Below, one piece after another: positions 61,555 to 64,000 of a DNA stretch of 64,000 nucleotides. The stretch is from Leekyejoonella antrihumi (GTDB lineage Bacteria > Actinomycetota > Actinomycetes > Actinomycetales > Dermatophilaceae). The translations under genes were made by a program, and so were the position numbers. The notes beneath the pieces are model-generated. The model saw nothing but the letters and a program-made list of their open reading frames with translations. It had not been told where the DNA came from and searched no databases. Numbering within the stretch: the first letter of the stretch is position 1; each line of letters starts with the position of its first letter. The stretch covers positions 1-64,000 of the forward strand of contig NZ_VCQV01000010.1 of assembly GCF_007845645.1 (NCBI RefSeq). The letters are read 5' to 3'.

Positions 61555-64000
61555 GACTGGTCACCTTTCTCGTGCAGTGTGTTGCCGGTCTCCACGGTGA
61601 TACCGGCGCGCGAGATGTAGTCCTCGACCATGCCCCGCACCTGATGGTCGGCGGGTCTGCGCCCGGGCCGGATGTCGCAGGTTGCCGCCTTGGCCTCCTG
61701 GATGTGCACATTCGGGTCCAGAGTCAGGCCGATGAGATCGTTGGCGCTGTCGCCCTCGACGACGGCGCCCTTGCCGCCCTGGCCCCAGTGGTAGGGCAGG
61801 CCGACCTGATGCACCGTTCGCCCGTTCACCGTCAACGGTCTGATCCGGTCGGTCACCAGCACTCGTGCCTCGACGGCGCTGCGCGCGGTGACGATGGTCG
61901 CCCAGTCGCCGTTGACCAGGCCGCGCTCGGCGGCCAGCGCCGGGGACACCTCACAGAAGAACTGCGGCTGCAGCTCCGAGAGGTACGGCAGCCACCGGCT
62001 CATCCCGCCGGCGGTGTGGTGCTCGGTGAGCCGGTAGGTGGTGAACACGTACGGGAAGTCCTGCGCACCGGGTGCGTCGGCGGACGGGTTCGACAGGTTG
62101 TCCTTGCGCTTGAGCACCTGCCGCGTCGGGTTGGACTGCTGGGAGTACAACGGGTTGCGGATCGGGGACTCCTGCGGCTCGTAGTGCGCGGGCAGCGGAC
62201 CGTCCAGCAGTCCGGTGGGCGCGAACAGCCAGCCCTTGCCGTCGGACTGCATGATGAACGGGTCATCTCCGGCGATCCCTTCCGGGCCGGCGGTTCCCGG
62301 CTCCGGCCGGAAATCGGGCGCCCGATCGGCGGGGAAGTCCGGCACGTCGTGCCCGGTCCAGGAGCCGGCCTCCTCGTCCCACCACACGTACGCCTTGCGC
62401 TCGCTCCACGGGCGACCCTGCGGGTCGGCAGAGGCGCGGTTGTAGAGAATCCGCCGGTTCGACGGCCACGCCCAGCCCCACTCGGGTGCCACCCAGGACT
62501 GCTGTGACCCGGGTTTGCGCCGCGCGGACTGGTTCACCCCGTCCGCATACACGCCGGTGTAGATCCAGCAACCGCCGGCGGTGGAGCCGTCGTCCTTCAT
62601 CTGCGTGTAGCTGGACAGCAGCGGCCCCGGAGTGCCGTCCGGCTTCACCTGCCAGCCGTTGATCTCCCGCAGCACCTTGTCCGCCGAGGGCTCGTCGGTG
62701 CCGTCCTGACCGTAGTCCCAGGTCAGGTCCAGCAGCGGTCGGTCGCGGTCATCCGTGGACTCGGCCAAGCGCGCCCGGATCTTGTTGCCCAGGTGCCACA
62801 TGAAGTGCAGCTCGCTACGGGCATCCTGCGGCGGGTCGACCGCCTTGTGGTGCCACTGCAGCATCCGCTGGGTCTGGGTGAACGTGCCGTCCTTCTCCAC
62901 GTGGCTGGCTGCGGGCAGGAAGAACACCTCGGTGTCGATGTCCTCGGTCTTCAGCTCGCCGGAGCGGACCTCGGGGCCGTCCTTCCACCAGGTGGCCGAC
63001 TCGATGAGCTGAAAGTCCCGCACGACCAGCCACTTCAGGTGCGACATGCCCAGGCGCTGCATCCGCCCGTGCGCGGAGCCGACCGCCGGGTTCTCGCCCA
63101 TGATGAAATAGCCCTCCACCTGGTCGTCCAGCATCCGCGTCACCGTGTTGTAGGTGCCGTGGTCGCCGCTGATCTTCGGCAGGTAGGAGAAGCAGTAGTC
63201 GTTGTCACTGGTGGCGGTCTTGCCCCACCACGACTTCAGCAGGCTGGCGGTGTAGGCGCCGGCGTGCGTCCAGTAGCCCTTCTGGGTGTCGCTGGTCACG
63301 GTCTTCAGGTAGGCCGTCATGTCGGGGTGGTCGTCCACGGACGGCATCGGCAAATAGCCGGGCAGGATGTTGAACAGCGTCGGAATGTCGGTCGAGCCCT
63401 GGATGCTCGCGTGCCCGCGCAGCGCCATGATTCCGCCGCCGGGGCGGCCCATGTTGCCCAGCAGCAGCTGGATGATCGCCGCCGAGCGAATGTACTGCAC
63501 GCCCACGGCGTGCTGCGTCCAGCCGACGGAGTACACCCACGCGGTGGTCAGGTCCCGGCCGCTGTTCGCGGTGACCGCCTCGCAGACCGACAGGAAGTCC
63601 TGCGGAGAGACACCGCATACCTGCTCGACCATCTCGGGGGTGTAACGCGCAAAGTGTCGCTTGAGGACCTGAAGAACGCACCGTGGGTCCTGCAGGGTCT
63701 CGTCCCGTGTCGTCTGGGAATGGCCGTGGCCGACGGCGCCCGCGGCGCCGTGGGTGTCACCGGCGGCCCGGTCCGTGTGCGCTGACTGGTCTGCCGACGG
63801 CTTGCGAGCGTTGCCGGCCGCGGCGTACTCCTCGACTCCCTTGTAGGCCCAGCTCGCCGGGTCGTAGGTGCCGGTTTCCGGGTCGTACCCGGAGAACAGG
63901 CCGTCCAGCTCGTCGGTGTCACGGAAGTCGTCGCGCACAAGGGTCGCCGCATTGGTGTAGGCGACGACGTACTCGCGGAAGTACTTCTCCTGCTCCAGGA
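61551..64000 (-). CDS. fdhA: Formate dehydrogenase alpha subunit, C-terminal part (molybdopterin oxidoreductase)
   Basis: The frame is open from 61551 to the last base of the window, so about 816 residues of the C-terminal part are seen and the N-terminus lies outside. It is of the formate dehydrogenase-N/O type: QEKYFREYVVAYTNAATL, DELDGLFSGYDPETGTYD, VYSVGWTQHAVGVQYIRSAA, LLLGNMGRPGGGIMALRGHA and the C-terminal molybdopterin-binding domain near the end. The N-terminal 4Fe-4S motif and the catalytic Cys/Sec are not in view; in E. coli FdnG Sec is residue 196, which would lie a few hundred bases past the window end. An ATG at 63938 is internal, not the start. Adjacent sel genes make a Sec enzyme likely. 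Confidence 0.93.
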   Translation of the reverse strand, partial: LEQEKYFREYVVAYTNAATLVRDDFRDTDELDGLFSGYDPETGTYDPASWAYKGVEEYAAAGNARKPSADQSAHTDRAAGDTHGAAGAVGHGHSQTTRDETLQDPRCVLQVLKRHFARYTPEMVEQVCGVSPQDFLSVCEAVTANSGRDLTTAWVYSVGWTQHAVGVQYIRSAAIIQLLLGNMGRPGGGIMALRGHASIQGSTDIPTLFNILPGYLPMPSVDDHPDMTAYLKTVTSDTQKGYWTHAGAYTASLLKSWWGKTATSDNDYCFSYLPKISGDHGTYNTVTRMLDDQVEGYFIMGENPAVGSAHGRMQRLGMSHLKWLVVRDFQLIESATWWKDGPEVRSGELKTEDIDTEVFFLPAASHVEKDGTFTQTQRMLQWHHKAVDPPQDARSELHFMWHLGNKIRARLAESTDDRDRPLLDLTWDYGQDGTDEPSADKVLREINGWQVKPDGTPGPLLSSYTQMKDDGSTAGGCWIYTGVYADGVNQSARRKPGSQQSWVAPEWGWAWPSNRRILYNRASADPQGRPWSERKAYVWWDEEAGSWTGHDVPDFPADRAPDFRPEPGTAGPEGIAGDDPFIMQSDGKGWLFAPTGLLDGPLPAHYEPQESPIRNPLYSQQSNPTRQVLKRKDNLSNPSADAPGAQDFPYVFTTYRLTEHHTAGGMSRWLPYLSELQPQFFCEVSPALAAERGLVNGDWATIVTARSAVEARVLVTDRIRPLTVNGRTVHQVGLPYHWGQGGKGAVVEGDSANDLIGLTLDPNVHIQEAKAATCDIRPGRRPADHQVRGMVEDYISRAGITVETGNTLHEKGDQS

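Noticed and set aside
1-64000. CRISPR array, integrase/att sites or rRNA genes
   Set aside because: No regularly spaced direct repeats, recombinase gene or rRNA sequence was seen; tRNA-Sec is intact with no duplicated 3' end noticed.

Overview
The window is high-GC DNA with many GTG starts, GGAG-type ribosome binding sites and tightly overlapping ATGA/GTGA gene junctions. Gene content (DUF222/HNH endonuclease, fused PcaDC, single-ORF FAH-RraA fusion, NrfD-type formate dehydrogenase) fits a soil actinobacterium, probably in or near the Micrococcales; the exact genus cannot be read from the sequence. Most of the window is a catabolic island for aromatic compounds, biogenic amines and related nitrogen compounds. 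A selenocysteine/formate dehydrogenase block follows at the right end.

Layout. (1) 1-1032: 3' end of an HNH endonuclease gene and a transposase remnant. (2) 1129-8757: copper amine oxidase, APC permease, aldehyde dehydrogenase and GMC oxidoreductase on the minus strand, with a divergent AraC/FeaR-like activator; this looks like uptake and oxidation of an aromatic amine to an aromatic acid. (3) 8793-15381: homoprotocatechuate meta-cleavage genes hpaI, hpaH, hpaD, hpaE, a GntR regulator and an unusual FAH-RraA fusion. (4) 15519-26141: protocatechuate hub with mobA (3-hydroxybenzoate), an MFS transporter, pobA (4-hydroxybenzoate), an IclR regulator and pcaH-G-B-L-I-J, ending at succinate plus 3-oxoadipyl-CoA; the thiolase pcaF is not present. 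(5) 26228-31531: LacI regulator, frameshifted MFS transporter, shikimate/quinate dehydrogenase and 3-dehydroshikimate dehydratase, feeding shikimate-type compounds into protocatechuate.

(6) 31902-43609: TetR regulator, class III aminotransferase, oligopeptide/opine-type ABC importer with a fused double ATPase, YtcJ-type amidohydrolase and an FMN/4Fe-4S/FAD oxidoreductase; substrate unknown. (7) 43868-45349: a secreted SpoIID-domain protein with a lectin-like propeller. (8) 45476-54306: homocysteine S-methyltransferase, DAO-type oxidase and a second YtcJ amidohydrolase on the minus strand, divergent from a spermidine/putrescine-type ABC importer whose two permeases are fused. Regions 6 and 8 share the same theme (importer, flavin oxidoreductase, YtcJ hydrolase) and are the best candidates for an undescribed catabolic system. 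(9) 54440-54980: decayed amino acid permease.

(10) 55189-64000: selD, tRNA-Sec, selA and selB, convergent with a formate dehydrogenase operon (alpha subunit cut by the window end, 4Fe-4S beta subunit, NrfD membrane subunit). Linkage predicts a selenocysteine formate dehydrogenase whose UGA codon lies just outside the window.

Regulation visible in the sequence includes palindromes in several divergent promoter regions: a 14-bp perfect palindrome before the FAH-RraA gene and mobA, two TTTCA-N5-TGAAA sites flanking the IclR gene, a LacI-like operator between lacI and the MFS gene, and a TTGAA-N6-TTCAA repeat inside the promoter spacer after tetR.
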